Below are positions 11,346 through 20,605 of a stretch of 64,000 nt of DNA, piece by piece. A program made the translations under genes and the position numbers. The stretch is from Flavobacterium eburneipallidum. Lineage in GTDB: Bacteria; Bacteroidota; Bacteroidia; Flavobacteriales; Flavobacteriaceae. Where the stretch lies: contig NZ_CP114291.2 in assembly GCF_027111355.2 (NCBI RefSeq), positions 124,001 to 188,000 on the forward strand, in the 5' to 3' direction. Position 1 is the stretch's first letter; every line of letters begins with the position of its first letter. The notes below the pieces were generated by a model. It was not told where the DNA came from. It was given only the letters and a program-made list of their open reading frames with translations, and ran no database searches.

Positions 11346-11373
11346 AAAAAAGCGAGATAAAATCTCGCTTTTC
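11346..11373 (-). terminator. Terminator after glmS
   Basis: AAAGCGAGAT / ATCTCGCTTT with a 3-4 nt loop, followed on the minus strand by TTTTTT. It lies about 25 nt past the glmS stop. Confidence 0.88.
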
Positions 11374-11396
11374 TAAACCACAACTATAATTTACTA

Positions 11397-13244
11397 CTAT
11401 TCAACCGTAACTGACTTGGCTAAATTTCGAGGTTGATCTACATTACATTCTCTCATCACTGCAATATGATAAGACAATAATTGCAATGGAATTGTTGTAA
11501 TCAGTGGTGACAAAGCATCGGATGTTTCTGGAATTTCAATAACATAATCAGCCAGTTCACGTACTTGTGTATCTCCCTTTGTAACAACAGCAATAATAAT
11601 TCCACTTCTAGATTTAATTTCCTGAATGTTACTTACTATTTTATCATAATGACCTTGTTTTGGTGCAATAACCACTACAGGCATTTGAGCATCAATCAAG
11701 GCAATTGGACCGTGTTTCATTTCGGCTGCAGGATATCCTTCGGCGTGGATGTATGAGATTTCTTTTAATTTCAAAGCACCTTCTAATGCAACAGGAAAAT
11801 TATACCCACGCCCTAAATACAAGCAATTATGTGAATCTTTAAAAACATTCGCTATTTCTTTAGCTCTATCGTTTGTTTCTAATGCTTCTTTTACTTTTTC
11901 GGGAATAATTTCTAGTTCCTCTAAATATCTGTGAAAATCGGCGTGAGACAAAGTTCCTTTTGCTTTTGCCAAACGCAAAGCAATCATGGTCAAAACTGTA
12001 ATTTGGGTTGTAAATGCTTTCGTTGAAGCTACTCCAATCTCTGGACCAGCGTGTGTGTAAGCTCCAGCGTGCGATTCTCTTGAAATAGAAGAACCAACCA
12101 CATTACAAACTCCAAAAACAAAAGCTCCTTTTTCTTTGGCTAACTTAATCGCTGCCATAGTATCGGCGGTTTCGCCCGATTGAGAAATAGCAATTACCAC
12201 ATCTTTGGAATTGATAATTGGATTTCTGTATCTAAATTCCGAAGCATATTCTACCTCAACTGGAATTCGAGTAAATTCTTCAAACACATATTCGGCAACT
12301 AATCCGGCATGCCATGAAGTTCCGCAGGCTACTATTATAATTCTATCGGCGTTGAGGAATTTCTCGATATTGTCTTCAATTCCTGCCATTTGGATAATTC
12401 CTTTATTGGCATGAAGTCTTCCTCTGTAAGTATCTTTTATAACGCTTGGCTGCTCATATATTTCTTTCAACATAAAGTGATCGTAACCACCTTTTTCTAT
12501 TTGCTCCAAATTCATTTGAAGCTCTTGAATATAAGGATCGACTAACGAATCGTCTTTGATTTTTCTGACCTTCATTGGTTTGTGCAACCTAATATTGGCT
12601 AACTCACCGTCTTCCAAATAAACAGCATTTGATGTGTACTCGATAAACGGAGAAGCATCAGATGCTATAAAATATTCTCCTTCTCCTACTCCAATTGCCA
12701 GTGGACTTCCCAAACGAGCTACCACAATTTCATCTGGATTTTTTTTGTCAAAAACGGCAATAGCATAAGCTCCCACCACTTGGTTTAAGGCTACCTGAAC
12801 GGCTTTTCCTAGTGTAAGTTTTTCTTTTATTTGAATTTCTTCAATAAGATTTACTAAAACTTCTGTATCAGTATCAGAATGAAATGTATAACCTCTTTTT
12901 ATTAATTCTTCTTTTAGAGGTGCATAATTTTCGATAATTCCATTGTGAATTATCGCCAAATCACCTGAATTAGAAAGATGCGGATGAGAATTGACATCAT
13001 TAGGAACCCCATGAGTTGCCCAACGAGTATGCCCCATTCCGATACTTCCGTTTGTAGAAATCTCTTTTGAAGTTTTTTCTTCCAGACTCGAAACTTTTCC
13101 TTTTGTTTTAGACAGCTTTAAGTCTGCACCATCATACAACATTACACCTGCGCTATCGTATCCTCGGTATTCCAGTCTTTTGAGACCTTTAATTACAATA
13201 GGATAAGCTTCTCTATGACCGATATATCCAACAATTCCACACAT
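11397..13244 (-). CDS. glmS: Glutamine--fructose-6-phosphate aminotransferase (isomerizing)
   Basis: 615 residues, standard length. Converts fructose-6-phosphate and glutamine to glucosamine-6-phosphate, the entry step to peptidoglycan and LPS amino sugars. The N-terminal class II glutamine amidotransferase domain starts MCGIVGYIGHRE with catalytic Cys2 exposed after Met removal. Two SIS sugar-isomerase domains follow, with the ISQSGETADT phosphate-binding motif and a second SIS domain ending in the conserved RNLAKSVTVE tail. It is the last gene of a three-gene minus-strand cluster (GT5 protein, DUF4270 lipoprotein, glmS), 8 bp after the DUF4270 stop. No leader ribozyme is expected or seen at that spacing. 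Confidence 0.98.
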   Translation of the reverse strand: MCGIVGYIGHREAYPIVIKGLKRLEYRGYDSAGVMLYDGADLKLSKTKGKVSSLEEKTSKEISTNGSIGMGHTRWATHGVPNDVNSHPHLSNSGDLAIIHNGIIENYAPLKEELIKRGYTFHSDTDTEVLVNLIEEIQIKEKLTLGKAVQVALNQVVGAYAIAVFDKKNPDEIVVARLGSPLAIGVGEGEYFIASDASPFIEYTSNAVYLEDGELANIRLHKPMKVRKIKDDSLVDPYIQELQMNLEQIEKGGYDHFMLKEIYEQPSVIKDTYRGRLHANKGIIQMAGIEDNIEKFLNADRIIIVACGTSWHAGLVAEYVFEEFTRIPVEVEYASEFRYRNPIINSKDVVIAISQSGETADTMAAIKLAKEKGAFVFGVCNVVGSSISRESHAGAYTHAGPEIGVASTKAFTTQITVLTMIALRLAKAKGTLSHADFHRYLEELEIIPEKVKEALETNDRAKEIANVFKDSHNCLYLGRGYNFPVALEGALKLKEISYIHAEGYPAAEMKHGPIALIDAQMPVVVIAPKQGHYDKIVSNIQEIKSRSGIIIAVVTKGDTQVRELADYVIEIPETSDALSPLITTIPLQLLSYHIAVMRECNVDQPRNLAKSVTVE

Positions 13245-13252
13245 AGTTTTGG

Positions 13253-14869
13253 TTAATTAGGTTTAGTATAATAAATTTCAAGTTTCAATTTTTTGTTCGC
13301 ATCAGTCGAATTACTTCCGTGAAGAATTGTTCCTAAAGGATTCATAACACTTGTCACTGGTGCTTGTATGAACGATCCACTTGGAGTTTTTAATTTATAA
13401 AAGTCAGCAATATTTATATCTTCAGTTACTGCAAGTCCTAATTCTATATTTTTAGCATCGGTATTTTTTACTAGATTTCTAATATGGCTCGTCAGATTGA
13501 TTCTATAAGAAACTCCTCTTTTTTGAGTAGTTGCGTCTCTTTTTAAATAGCCCCCAAAAGTAAATTTAGAAACATATTTGCTAGTTGAGGCAGCAGCAAT
13601 AAAATAGTCCAAAATAGTAGCGTTATTAGTAAAATCGTACAAATAAAGTCTTTCTGGCTCATAACTATTTGCCATTGAAGCAGCATCAACAGTCAAAATA
13701 AGACTAGCTTGATTAATCAACCATTTGTTTTTTCTAATTCTATCTAATTCGTCTGCTACACCATTTGGAGTGCCAGTTAAACCATCGTCACCGAAATTAT
13801 CAGGTCCAAAAAGTTTCAACACCGCCATGGAACCTTCTCCCCCTTTTAAGTATAATTTTTCATCACCAAGATCTTTATCGGGAGTATTAATTGCACTCGT
13901 GTAAGCCGTATTTGGATTGGTTTTGTCCAACAGACTTGCCGTATTTCCGGTCAGGTTAAGCACAATTGTTTTATCCACTCTTGTTGTTGCAGTAGTTGTA
14001 ACAAGATCTTCTTTGTACTTAATTGTTATGGTTCCTCTAGCAAAATTCATCATTGCCAAACTTCCTGAATCAGTTCCTGATTGTTCTACTTTGAAATACA
14101 ATCCATTCAAATGACGTTTGAAAGCTTCATTAGTCACTAATGCACTAGCAGGAGCATTCAATATTTTATTCTTGAAAAAATCATTATTCAATCTCAAACG
14201 CATACTCGGAGTCCCATAGGTTTTTGTTGTTACATTATCAACAGTTGTTGAGAAAACATGCTGTTTAGGATTAAAGAAAAATTCATCATTTTGAGATTTA
14301 TCAGTAGCATCATTCAAACGGTCTCCAATTTTTTTACCATCAAATTCAGTGTTTTGATTGGTATAAAAAAGTTGACCCACTCCTGTTTGCTGTCCCATAT
14401 AGCGACCTGATTCGTATATACTTAATTTTATTTTTGCCTTATCAGCTCCATAAATTGAATCTAAAACATAAGTATTGCCTGCTGCAACACCTGCAGCTGT
14501 AATTGAAGTTGTTTTAGTAACATCCACAAAATAAGGAATATCTATAACCACACTATCTATAACAGCATTAACCCCTATAACAGGACTTACTGTTGCCAAA
14601 GCCACTTCTGTAGCAAAACTAGCTGTTGTTTTTTCAAAAGCGGTATTGTTGTAAATCCCCAAAGCATTTATTGGAAGATTATTAGATTGGATGGGACTTA
14701 TTTCTTGATTGTAAGCAACGACACTAAAATTTTCACTATCTAAATCAAAATGGTTTTCACCAATTAAGCCCTCGCCGATTTCATTATAATCTTTGTCGCA
14801 AGAAATGAAAAGACCAATACTTACAGATAGCAAAAGAGCTTTGAACAAATTATTATTACACATATTCAA
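13253..14869 (-). CDS. DUF4270 family lipoprotein
   Basis: 538 residues. The N-terminus has a lipoprotein signal with a lipobox ending FISC (Cys about 24), followed by DKDYNEIGEGLIGENHF, which is the DUF4270 signature region as I recall it. The remainder looks like repeated beta-rich domains, rich in Thr, Ser and Asn, consistent with an outer-membrane-anchored surface protein; no enzymatic motif is visible. An internal ATG at 14863 would give an equally good start. The gene lies 17 bp after the GT5 gene and 8 bp before glmS. Function unknown; the linkage to glmS and a glycogen-synthase-like gene may only reflect an old operon. Confidence 0.82.
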   Translation of the reverse strand: MNMCNNNLFKALLLSVSIGLFISCDKDYNEIGEGLIGENHFDLDSENFSVVAYNQEISPIQSNNLPINALGIYNNTAFEKTTASFATEVALATVSPVIGVNAVIDSVVIDIPYFVDVTKTTSITAAGVAAGNTYVLDSIYGADKAKIKLSIYESGRYMGQQTGVGQLFYTNQNTEFDGKKIGDRLNDATDKSQNDEFFFNPKQHVFSTTVDNVTTKTYGTPSMRLRLNNDFFKNKILNAPASALVTNEAFKRHLNGLYFKVEQSGTDSGSLAMMNFARGTITIKYKEDLVTTTATTRVDKTIVLNLTGNTASLLDKTNPNTAYTSAINTPDKDLGDEKLYLKGGEGSMAVLKLFGPDNFGDDGLTGTPNGVADELDRIRKNKWLINQASLILTVDAASMANSYEPERLYLYDFTNNATILDYFIAAASTSKYVSKFTFGGYLKRDATTQKRGVSYRINLTSHIRNLVKNTDAKNIELGLAVTEDINIADFYKLKTPSGSFIQAPVTSVMNPLGTILHGSNSTDANKKLKLEIYYTKPN

Positions 14870-14886
14870 TGGGAAATATTTTAAAT

Positions 14887-15693
14887 TTATAGAACAGAAT
14901 TTTTATAGAAATTAGTATATGCCTCGGCAAATTTATCTTTCGGGGCGAAAGGTAAAAAAGGTTTGCCTGAAGATTCTATAAATTTTGTTAAACTTGGAGA
15001 TACCTGCTCTGAAGCAATAATCACAGCATCAGAATGGGCAATGGTAGCTTTCATAATATTCTCGTAATCTGGAGATTCTAAATCTAAAACACTATCATTC
15101 GGTACTCCGTCAAACTTTACTTTATTGATCATTTCTTTATCCAAAGTTCCGTCAAAAGACTGACCGTAAACCGAAGTTACAATTTTAGTTTCCGAAAATA
15201 AAGCTTCATTTTTATAATAATGTTTCATGTAAATAGGCAACATTCCTGCAAGCCAACCATGAACGTGAATTATATCAGGAACCCAATTCAGTTTTTTTAC
15301 CGTTTCGACAACACCTTTGGCAAAGAAAATAGCACGCTCATCATTGTCAGGATACAAAACTCCATCTTCATCCGTAAACGTAGCTTTTCTCTTAAAATAT
15401 TCGTCGTTGTCTATAAAATAAACTTGTATTCTTTCTTTTGGGATTGATGCTACTTTTATAATCAAAGGCATATCCAAATCATTTACTACCAAATTCATTC
15501 CCGAAAGACGAATTACTTCATGCAATTGATGTCTTCTCTCGTTAATATTACCATATCTTGGCATGAAAATTCTTATTTGTCCTCCTTGATTATTTATCAT
15601 TTTCGGCACTTCATAAGACATTGAAGACACCTCATTTTCAGCTAGATAAGGCACAACTTCAGATGATACATACAATATCCTCTTATCTTCCAT
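14887..15693 (-). CDS. Glycogen/starch synthase-like protein (GT5 N-terminal domain only)
   Basis: 268 residues. MEDKRILYVSSEVVPYLAE and the following PKMINNQGGQIRIFMPRYG block match the start of GT5 glycogen synthases (ADP-glucose glucosyltransferases), including a W-x-P-DIIHVHGW-type segment (WVPDIIHVHGWLAG). A normal GlgA is about 470-480 residues; this protein ends after the first Rossmann-like domain, so the nucleotide-sugar domain is missing. Because its end is clean and followed at once by DUF4270, it is probably a real short form rather than a truncation. Catalysis alone is doubtful. It is divergent from panC. Confidence 0.8.
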   Translation of the reverse strand: MEDKRILYVSSEVVPYLAENEVSSMSYEVPKMINNQGGQIRIFMPRYGNINERRHQLHEVIRLSGMNLVVNDLDMPLIIKVASIPKERIQVYFIDNDEYFKRKATFTDEDGVLYPDNDERAIFFAKGVVETVKKLNWVPDIIHVHGWLAGMLPIYMKHYYKNEALFSETKIVTSVYGQSFDGTLDKEMINKVKFDGVPNDSVLDLESPDYENIMKATIAHSDAVIIASEQVSPSLTKFIESSGKPFLPFAPKDKFAEAYTNFYKNSVL

Positions 15694-15800
15694 ATTGAAA
15701 TTTACTTAATTATTGGCAATAAAAACCGAGCAAAATTACAAAATTTTATGCAGTTATAGACTAAAATATTAAGTTTGCAAACTATTTCAACAAAACACAG

Positions 15801-16649
15801 ATGCAAATTTTCAACGGGAAAGCCGCTTTGAAAGATTATTTAAAATCGATTAAAACGAGTAATTCTACTATTGGTTTTGTGCCAACGATGGGTGCTTTAC
15901 ACCAAGGTCATTTATCATTGATGCAGCAATCTATGCAGGAAAATCAGGCTACGGTGGTGAGTATTTTTGTAAATCCGACTCAATTTAACAATCCCGAAGA
16001 CCTAGAAAAATACCCAAGAACACTAGAGGAAGATGTTAAAAAAATAGCAGCTTTAAATCCAGAAATAATTGTTTTTGCTCCCACTGTAGAAGATATTTAT
16101 GAAGGTCAAACGGTGTCAGAATCCTTCGATTTCGATGGACTAGAAAACCAAATGGAAGGAAAATTCAGACCTGGTCATTTTAATGGAGTAGGAACTATTG
16201 TAAAACGTCTTTTTGAAATTGTAGAACCGACTAACGCTTACTTTGGTGAAAAAGATTTTCAGCAGTTGCAAATTGTGAAGAAAATGGTAGCTAAAAATAA
16301 CTTAAACGTCAATGTAATAGGTTGTCCAATTCATAGAGAACCCAATAAATTGGCGATGAGTTCGAGAAACGCCCGTTTAACTCCCAAAGAAAAAGAAGAA
16401 GCAGGCATTATCTACAAAACGTTACTAGAAGCCAAAGCCAAATTCGAAAATAATAGTGCAAATGCTGTGACCAATTGGGTTAAAAAATCATTTGAAAAAA
16501 ACCCTGATTTCCAATTAGAATATTTTCAAATTGCCGATGAGAAGACGCTTTTGCCTTGTTTAAAAAAAGTTAAAAACAAAAAATACCGTGCTTTTATAGC
16601 CGTATTTGTCAATAATATTCGATTGATTGACACCATTTCATTAAATTAA
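15801..16649 (+). CDS. panC: Pantothenate synthetase
   Basis: 282 residues. Condenses pantoate with beta-alanine using ATP to form pantothenate, in CoA synthesis. The adenylate-forming HIGH-type signature is visible as [13 protein letters not shown] (28-40), and the downstream loop [10 protein letters not shown] corresponds to the KMSKS-like region. [19 protein letters not shown] is also diagnostic. A TAAGTTTG at 15770-15777 matches the -7 element, although no -33 is clear. panD follows 14 bp downstream, so beta-alanine supply and use are co-transcribed. Confidence 0.97.
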   Translation: MQIFNGKAALKDYLKSIKTSNSTIGFVPTMGALHQGHLSLMQQSMQENQATVVSIFVNPTQFNNPEDLEKYPRTLEEDVKKIAALNPEIIVFAPTVEDIYEGQTVSESFDFDGLENQMEGKFRPGHFNGVGTIVKRLFEIVEPTNAYFGEKDFQQLQIVKKMVAKNNLNVNVIGCPIHREPNKLAMSSRNARLTPKEKEEAGIIYKTLLEAKAKFENNSANAVTNWVKKSFEKNPDFQLEYFQIADEKTLLPCLKKVKNKKYRAFIAVFVNNIRLIDTISLN

Positions 16650-16663
16650 TTTACTTTTGCAAA

Positions 16664-17014
16664 ATGCAAATACAAGTTGTAAAATCAAAAATCCACCGAG
16701 TAAAAGTAACTGGCGCCGATCTTAATTATATCGGTAGCATTACTATTGACGAAGCATTAATGGAAGCTTCCAATATCATTGAAGGCGAAAAAGTGTCTAT
16801 CGTAAACATCAATAATGGCGAACGATTTGAAACCTACGCAATCAAAGGCGAAAAAAATTCAGGCGAAATAACCCTAAACGGACCAGCTGCCCGAAAAGTG
16901 CAAAAAGACGATATCATCATCATCATTTCGTATGCTACATTAGACTTTGAAGAAGCCAAAACCTTCAAACCTTGGATACTTTTTCCTAACGAAAAGGATA
17001 ATTCACTGACATAA
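16664..17014 (+). CDS. panD: Aspartate 1-decarboxylase
   Basis: 116 residues, standard length for the pyruvoyl enzyme that makes beta-alanine from aspartate. [19 protein letters not shown] places the self-cleavage site at Gly24-Ser25; cleavage turns Ser25 into the pyruvoyl cofactor. The conserved [12 protein letters not shown] segment follows, and ITLNGPAAR matches the active-site NGAAA region. Co-transcribed with panC. Confidence 0.97.
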   Translation: MQIQVVKSKIHRVKVTGADLNYIGSITIDEALMEASNIIEGEKVSIVNINNGERFETYAIKGEKNSGEITLNGPAARKVQKDDIIIIISYATLDFEEAKTFKPWILFPNEKDNSLT

Positions 17015-17021
17015 AATCTTC

Positions 17022-17155
17022 GGCCACCAATTACACTAATTGTCACTAATTTTTTAAAATTAAAAAATTGAATTACATTGATTTTATCAATTTAAAAATT
17101 CGTGCAATTGAAAACGAATTAAAATTCGTGTAAATTCGAGTAATTCGTGTTTGAA
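17022..17155. repeat. Degenerate intergenic palindrome built on ATTCGTG / CACTAATT units
   Basis: The left half has CCAATTACACTAATTGTCACTAATT-like units and the right half AATTCGTG-type units (17096-17153), partly complementary to the left half. It lies between panD and the esterase gene. A separate hairpin, AAATAAAG (17205-17212) / CTTTATTT (17226-17233), follows; it lacks a good T-run. Confidence 0.55.
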
Positions 17156-17268
17156 AATTGTAAATGAGAATACCTTATTTATAGATTCTGTTATCAATAA
17201 AAACAAATAAAGCAGTATATTGCTCCTTTATTTGACCAAAAATTTCTACTGAAATTAATCTTGAAAAC

Positions 17269-18420
17269 ATGAAACAACTATTCCTTTTATTGCTTTTTTC
17301 GGCAACTGTTTTTTCTCAAAAAACCACTGAAACCTTCGTTTCGACTAAATTAGGCGAAAGCAGAGAAATTACCATCGGATTACCAGCTTCTTACGAACAA
17401 AACAAAAGCAAACAATACCCAATCCTTGTTTTACTAGACGGAGATTATTTATTTGATCCTTTTTTTGGTGCTTTGAATTATGGTGCATATTGGGACGATT
17501 TGCCCGAAACCATCATCATTGGCATTAGCCAAAACAAAAATGACGAAAGAACCGCTGACAGTAATTATGACGATTTAAACGGTGTTCCTTCCGAAAAAGG
17601 AGCTAAATTTTTTGAATTTATCGGTGCAGAATTGCTTCCATATATCGAAAAAAAATACCGCATCGCTCCCTTCCGAATGATTGCGGGACACGACACTACC
17701 GCTGGTTTTTTGAACTTTTATCTCTACAAAGACAACCCTGTATTTAATGGCTACATTTCATTAAGTCCTGAATTGGCACCAGAAATGGATGTTCGAATTG
17801 CTGATATGCTTTCCAAAATTAAAAAACCTGTTTTTTATTATCAATCTACCGCCGATGGCGACATGAAAGAAATCTTGGAAGATGCCAAAAAACTGGATGC
17901 CAACATCAAATCGGTGACCAATACCATGCTCAATTACAAATACGATCATTTTAATGGAGCTAACCATTATTCATCAGTTCTATACTCGATTCCGAATGCG
18001 TTGTACCAATTTTTTGATTGTTACAAACCCATTTCGGTAGCAGAATTCAACTCAAAAATTGCCATTCTTCCCAATAACTTCGTTAAATATTTGACCGATA
18101 AATACGACGGAATTGAAAAAACATTAGGCTACAAAGTCCCAATAAGAACCTCTGATTTCAAAGCCATTGAAGCTGCCATTTTAAAAAACAAAGCGTATGC
18201 TGAATTAGACGAATTGGCTCAAATTGCTCAAAAAAATTATCCCAAATCAATGTTAGCTGACTATGAATTGGGCTTAATGTTCGAAAAACTGGGCGACACC
18301 AAAAGAGCTGCAAAATCGTATCAAAAAGCATCTCAATTAGAAGAAATTGGCAACTTGTCAAAAGATATGATGCTAGAAAAATTTGACGAAATGCAAAGTT
18401 TAACACCAAAAAAGAAATAA
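17269..18420 (+). CDS. Alpha/beta-hydrolase esterase with TPR-like C-terminus
   Basis: 383 residues. Signal peptide MKQLFLLLLFSATVFSQ, so exported. The body resembles the IroE/Fes (putative esterase, esterase D-like) family: ILVLLDGDYLFDPFFGALNY near the N-terminus is the typical beta-strand and oxyanion region, and IAGHDTTAGFLNFYL occupies the position of the nucleophile elbow. There GxSxG appears as GHDTT, so the usual catalytic Ser is replaced (Asp or Thr), which is odd and could mean altered catalysis. Residues about 295-375 look like one or two TPR helices pairs. The stop TAA overlaps the radA ATG (TAATG), indicating translational coupling. Confidence 0.75.
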   Translation: MKQLFLLLLFSATVFSQKTTETFVSTKLGESREITIGLPASYEQNKSKQYPILVLLDGDYLFDPFFGALNYGAYWDDLPETIIIGISQNKNDERTADSNYDDLNGVPSEKGAKFFEFIGAELLPYIEKKYRIAPFRMIAGHDTTAGFLNFYLYKDNPVFNGYISLSPELAPEMDVRIADMLSKIKKPVFYYQSTADGDMKEILEDAKKLDANIKSVTNTMLNYKYDHFNGANHYSSVLYSIPNALYQFFDCYKPISVAEFNSKIAILPNNFVKYLTDKYDGIEKTLGYKVPIRTSDFKAIEAAILKNKAYAELDELAQIAQKNYPKSMLADYELGLMFEKLGDTKRAAKSYQKASQLEEIGNLSKDMMLEKFDEMQSLTPKKK

Positions 18421-19781
18421 TGGCTAAAGTAAAAACTACCTTTTTTTGCCAAAATTGTGGTGCCCAATATTCTAAATGGCAAGGACAATGCAATTCTTGT
18501 AAAGAATGGAACACCATAGCCGAAGAAATTATCCAAAAAGAAGAAAAAGTAGCTTGGAAAAGTGAATCAGGATCTACTTCTAAAGCTCCAAAACCTTTAC
18601 GAATTAACGAAATTGACTCCACTCAAGAAATCCGAATGGATACGACTGACGGGGAACTCAATCGCGTTTTGGGTGGCGGAATTGTTCCAGGTTCTTTAAT
18701 CCTTTTGGGTGGCGAACCTGGTATTGGAAAAAGTACACTTTTACTTCAAATTTCTTTAAAATTACCCTACAAAACTCTATATGTTTCGGGCGAAGAAAGC
18801 CAAAAACAAATAAAAATGCGTGCCGAAAGAATCACGCCAAATGGAGACAATTGCTACATTCTGACCGAAACCAAAACCCAGAATATCTTTAAACAAATTG
18901 AAGCCATTGAACCCGAAATCGTCATTATCGATTCCATTCAAACGCTTCATACGGATTATATCGAATCGACTCCAGGAAGTATTTCTCAAATTCGGGAAAC
19001 CACTGCCGAACTAATCAAATTTGCCAAAGAAACCAATATTCCAGTTATTTTGATTGGTCATATTACCAAAGACGGAAACATTGCCGGCCCCAAAATTTTG
19101 GAACACATGGTCGATACGGTTTTACAATTTGAAGGCGATAGAAATCATGTGTATCGCATTTTGCGTTCGCATAAAAACCGTTTTGGTTCTACTGCCGAAA
19201 TTGGAATTTATGAAATGCTGGGCAATGGTTTGCGAGAAGTTTCCAACCCTTCAGAAATATTGATTTCACACAAAGACGAGGAATTATCCGGAACCGCCAT
19301 CGCAACAACCCTCGAAGGAATGCGCCCGCTGATGATAGAAATTCAATCTTTGGTTAGTACCGCAGTTTACGGAACACCGCAACGCAGCACCACGGGTTAC
19401 AACGCCAAAAGACTCAACATGATTTTAGCCGTTTTAGAAAAAAGAGCAGGTTTCCGATTGGGAGCCAAAGACGTTTTCTTGAATGTAACTGGCGGCATTT
19501 CAGTAGATGATCCCGCTATTGATTTGGCTGTTGTCGCCGCCATTTTATCCTCTAACGAAGATATTCCGGTAAATAAAGATTTTTGTTTTGCTGGTGAAGT
19601 TGGACTTTCGGGGGAAATTCGTCCTGTAAACCGCGTGGATCAACGCATTCAAGAAGCTGAAAAACTGGGATTTTCGACTATTTTTGTTTCCAAATACAAT
19701 AAAATCGCCTTGAAAAATAGCATCATAAAAATACGATTGGTGGCGAAAATTGAAGATGTGGCGAGTGAATTGTTCGGATAA
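18420..19781 (+). CDS. radA: DNA repair protein RadA
   Basis: 453 residues. RadA is a RecA-like, DnaB-type helicase that promotes branch migration during recombination. The N-terminal zinc finger has Cys10, Cys13, Cys24 and Cys27. The Walker A motif GGEPGIGKSTLLLQ follows, then VIIDSIQTL as Walker B and the RadA-specific KNRFGSTAEIG motif. The C-terminus is the Lon-like domain (NVTGGISVDDPAIDLAVVAA). Start codon overlaps the upstream esterase stop by one base; this ATG gives the conserved MAKVKTTFFC N-terminus. Confidence 0.97.
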   Translation: MAKVKTTFFCQNCGAQYSKWQGQCNSCKEWNTIAEEIIQKEEKVAWKSESGSTSKAPKPLRINEIDSTQEIRMDTTDGELNRVLGGGIVPGSLILLGGEPGIGKSTLLLQISLKLPYKTLYVSGEESQKQIKMRAERITPNGDNCYILTETKTQNIFKQIEAIEPEIVIIDSIQTLHTDYIESTPGSISQIRETTAELIKFAKETNIPVILIGHITKDGNIAGPKILEHMVDTVLQFEGDRNHVYRILRSHKNRFGSTAEIGIYEMLGNGLREVSNPSEILISHKDEELSGTAIATTLEGMRPLMIEIQSLVSTAVYGTPQRSTTGYNAKRLNMILAVLEKRAGFRLGAKDVFLNVTGGISVDDPAIDLAVVAAILSSNEDIPVNKDFCFAGEVGLSGEIRPVNRVDQRIQEAEKLGFSTIFVSKYNKIALKNSIIKIRLVAKIEDVASELFG

Positions 19782-19794
19782 AATATGATATATC

Positions 19795-19932
19795 ATGCCA
19801 AAAGGACCAGAAAAAAACACCAAAAACAAGGCTTTACATACCAAATTGCTTAATCGAAAAAAGGCTAAATTACAAGAAGAGAAAAAAGAAAAAGCCTTGC
19901 GATTGAAAGCTCTAGTAGCAAAAATAAATTAG
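19795..19932 (+). CDS. Small basic hypothetical protein, 45 residues
   Basis: ATG at 19795, 14 nt after the radA stop, stop TAG at 19930-19932. The product is very basic (about 16 Lys and Arg), starts MPKGPEKNTKNKALHTKLLN and continues with a Lys/Glu/Leu-rich helix-forming tail. Its position directly behind radA, sensible length and codon use support a real gene, but I recognise no family. It could be a nucleic-acid-binding or ribosome-associated peptide; that is a guess from charge only. It is followed by a strong 16-bp hairpin. Confidence 0.5.
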   Translation: MPKGPEKNTKNKALHTKLLNRKKAKLQEEKKEKALRLKALVAKIN

Positions 19933-19950
19933 AAAAAGGAATAGTACTAA

Positions 19951-19985
19951 AACCTTTGTCAAAGTTTTGAACTTTGACAAAGGTT
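19951..19985 (+). repeat. 16-bp perfect hairpin after the radA operon
   Basis: AACCTTTGTCAAAGTT / AACTTTGACAAAGGTT with a TTG loop. There is no clear T-run, so it is either a weak terminator or a dispersed palindromic repeat. Confidence 0.8.
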
Positions 19986-20057
19986 GCAAAGTCTAAAGAT
20001 AATTTCGTTTCTGTTTTTATTTAACAGCAATTTGCCCAAAATCTAAACACAAAACCT

Positions 20058-20597
20058 ATGGAATTCGGTAGAATAATTGTTTCGGAAACAGCTTTTAATA
20101 CTGAAAATCTTCAGGATGTGATTCACTCTAATATTTCGGTTATCAACTTGATGCGTGAGGAAAAAATCGACGACGAATTCATTCACGAAGATGCGTTGAT
20201 GAGCTATTATTTGGACTATTATTACTCTCAATATGTAGCTGGAAACTTTGCTCAATTTGTACATCATTCGGGTTGGAATTCCGAATTGAACGAATTGATT
20301 GAAGAAGGTTTAGCCTTAATTGGTGCCGAAAAACACTTGGAATTATTTCAACAATTATCCAAAAAAGTAAAATTAATGAGTAGTGTTAAGCTCAATAAAT
20401 TCTTGAACGGAAAACTAGAAGGCGTAAATCCAACTAGAGATTTACTCATCAACGATACTTTTTTTGAAATTGAAGAAAATCTAATCACTTTGAATGCTAA
20501 TTTTTTGAAATCACATCCTGATTTTGAAGTTCTTTCCGTGGATGAAATGTTTGCCGCATTAGAAGAATTCGTTGGTCACGAAATTAAAAGAACCTAA
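20058..20597 (+). CDS. DMP19/DUF4375-like hypothetical protein
   Basis: 179 residues, soluble, no signal peptide, acidic. The segment SYYLDYYYSQYVAGNFAQF (about residues 50-68) resembles the D-x-Y-xx-Q-xxNGGFxQF-like core of DMP19/DUF4375 proteins, a family of unclear cellular role (some members are described as DNA mimics). The rest is predicted helical. Its stop codon lies 8 bp from the dinB stop on the other strand, so the genes converge without a visible terminator. Family call is moderate; function unknown. Confidence 0.6.
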   Translation: MEFGRIIVSETAFNTENLQDVIHSNISVINLMREEKIDDEFIHEDALMSYYLDYYYSQYVAGNFAQFVHHSGWNSELNELIEEGLALIGAEKHLELFQQLSKKVKLMSSVKLNKFLNGKLEGVNPTRDLLINDTFFEIEENLITLNANFLKSHPDFEVLSVDEMFAALEEFVGHEIKRT

Positions 20598-20605
20598 TGT
20601 CAGTC

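Noticed and set aside
18158..18622. 154-residue antisense ORF over the esterase and radA genes
   Set aside because: Both genes on the plus strand are well supported; the antisense frame has no domain or plausible start context.
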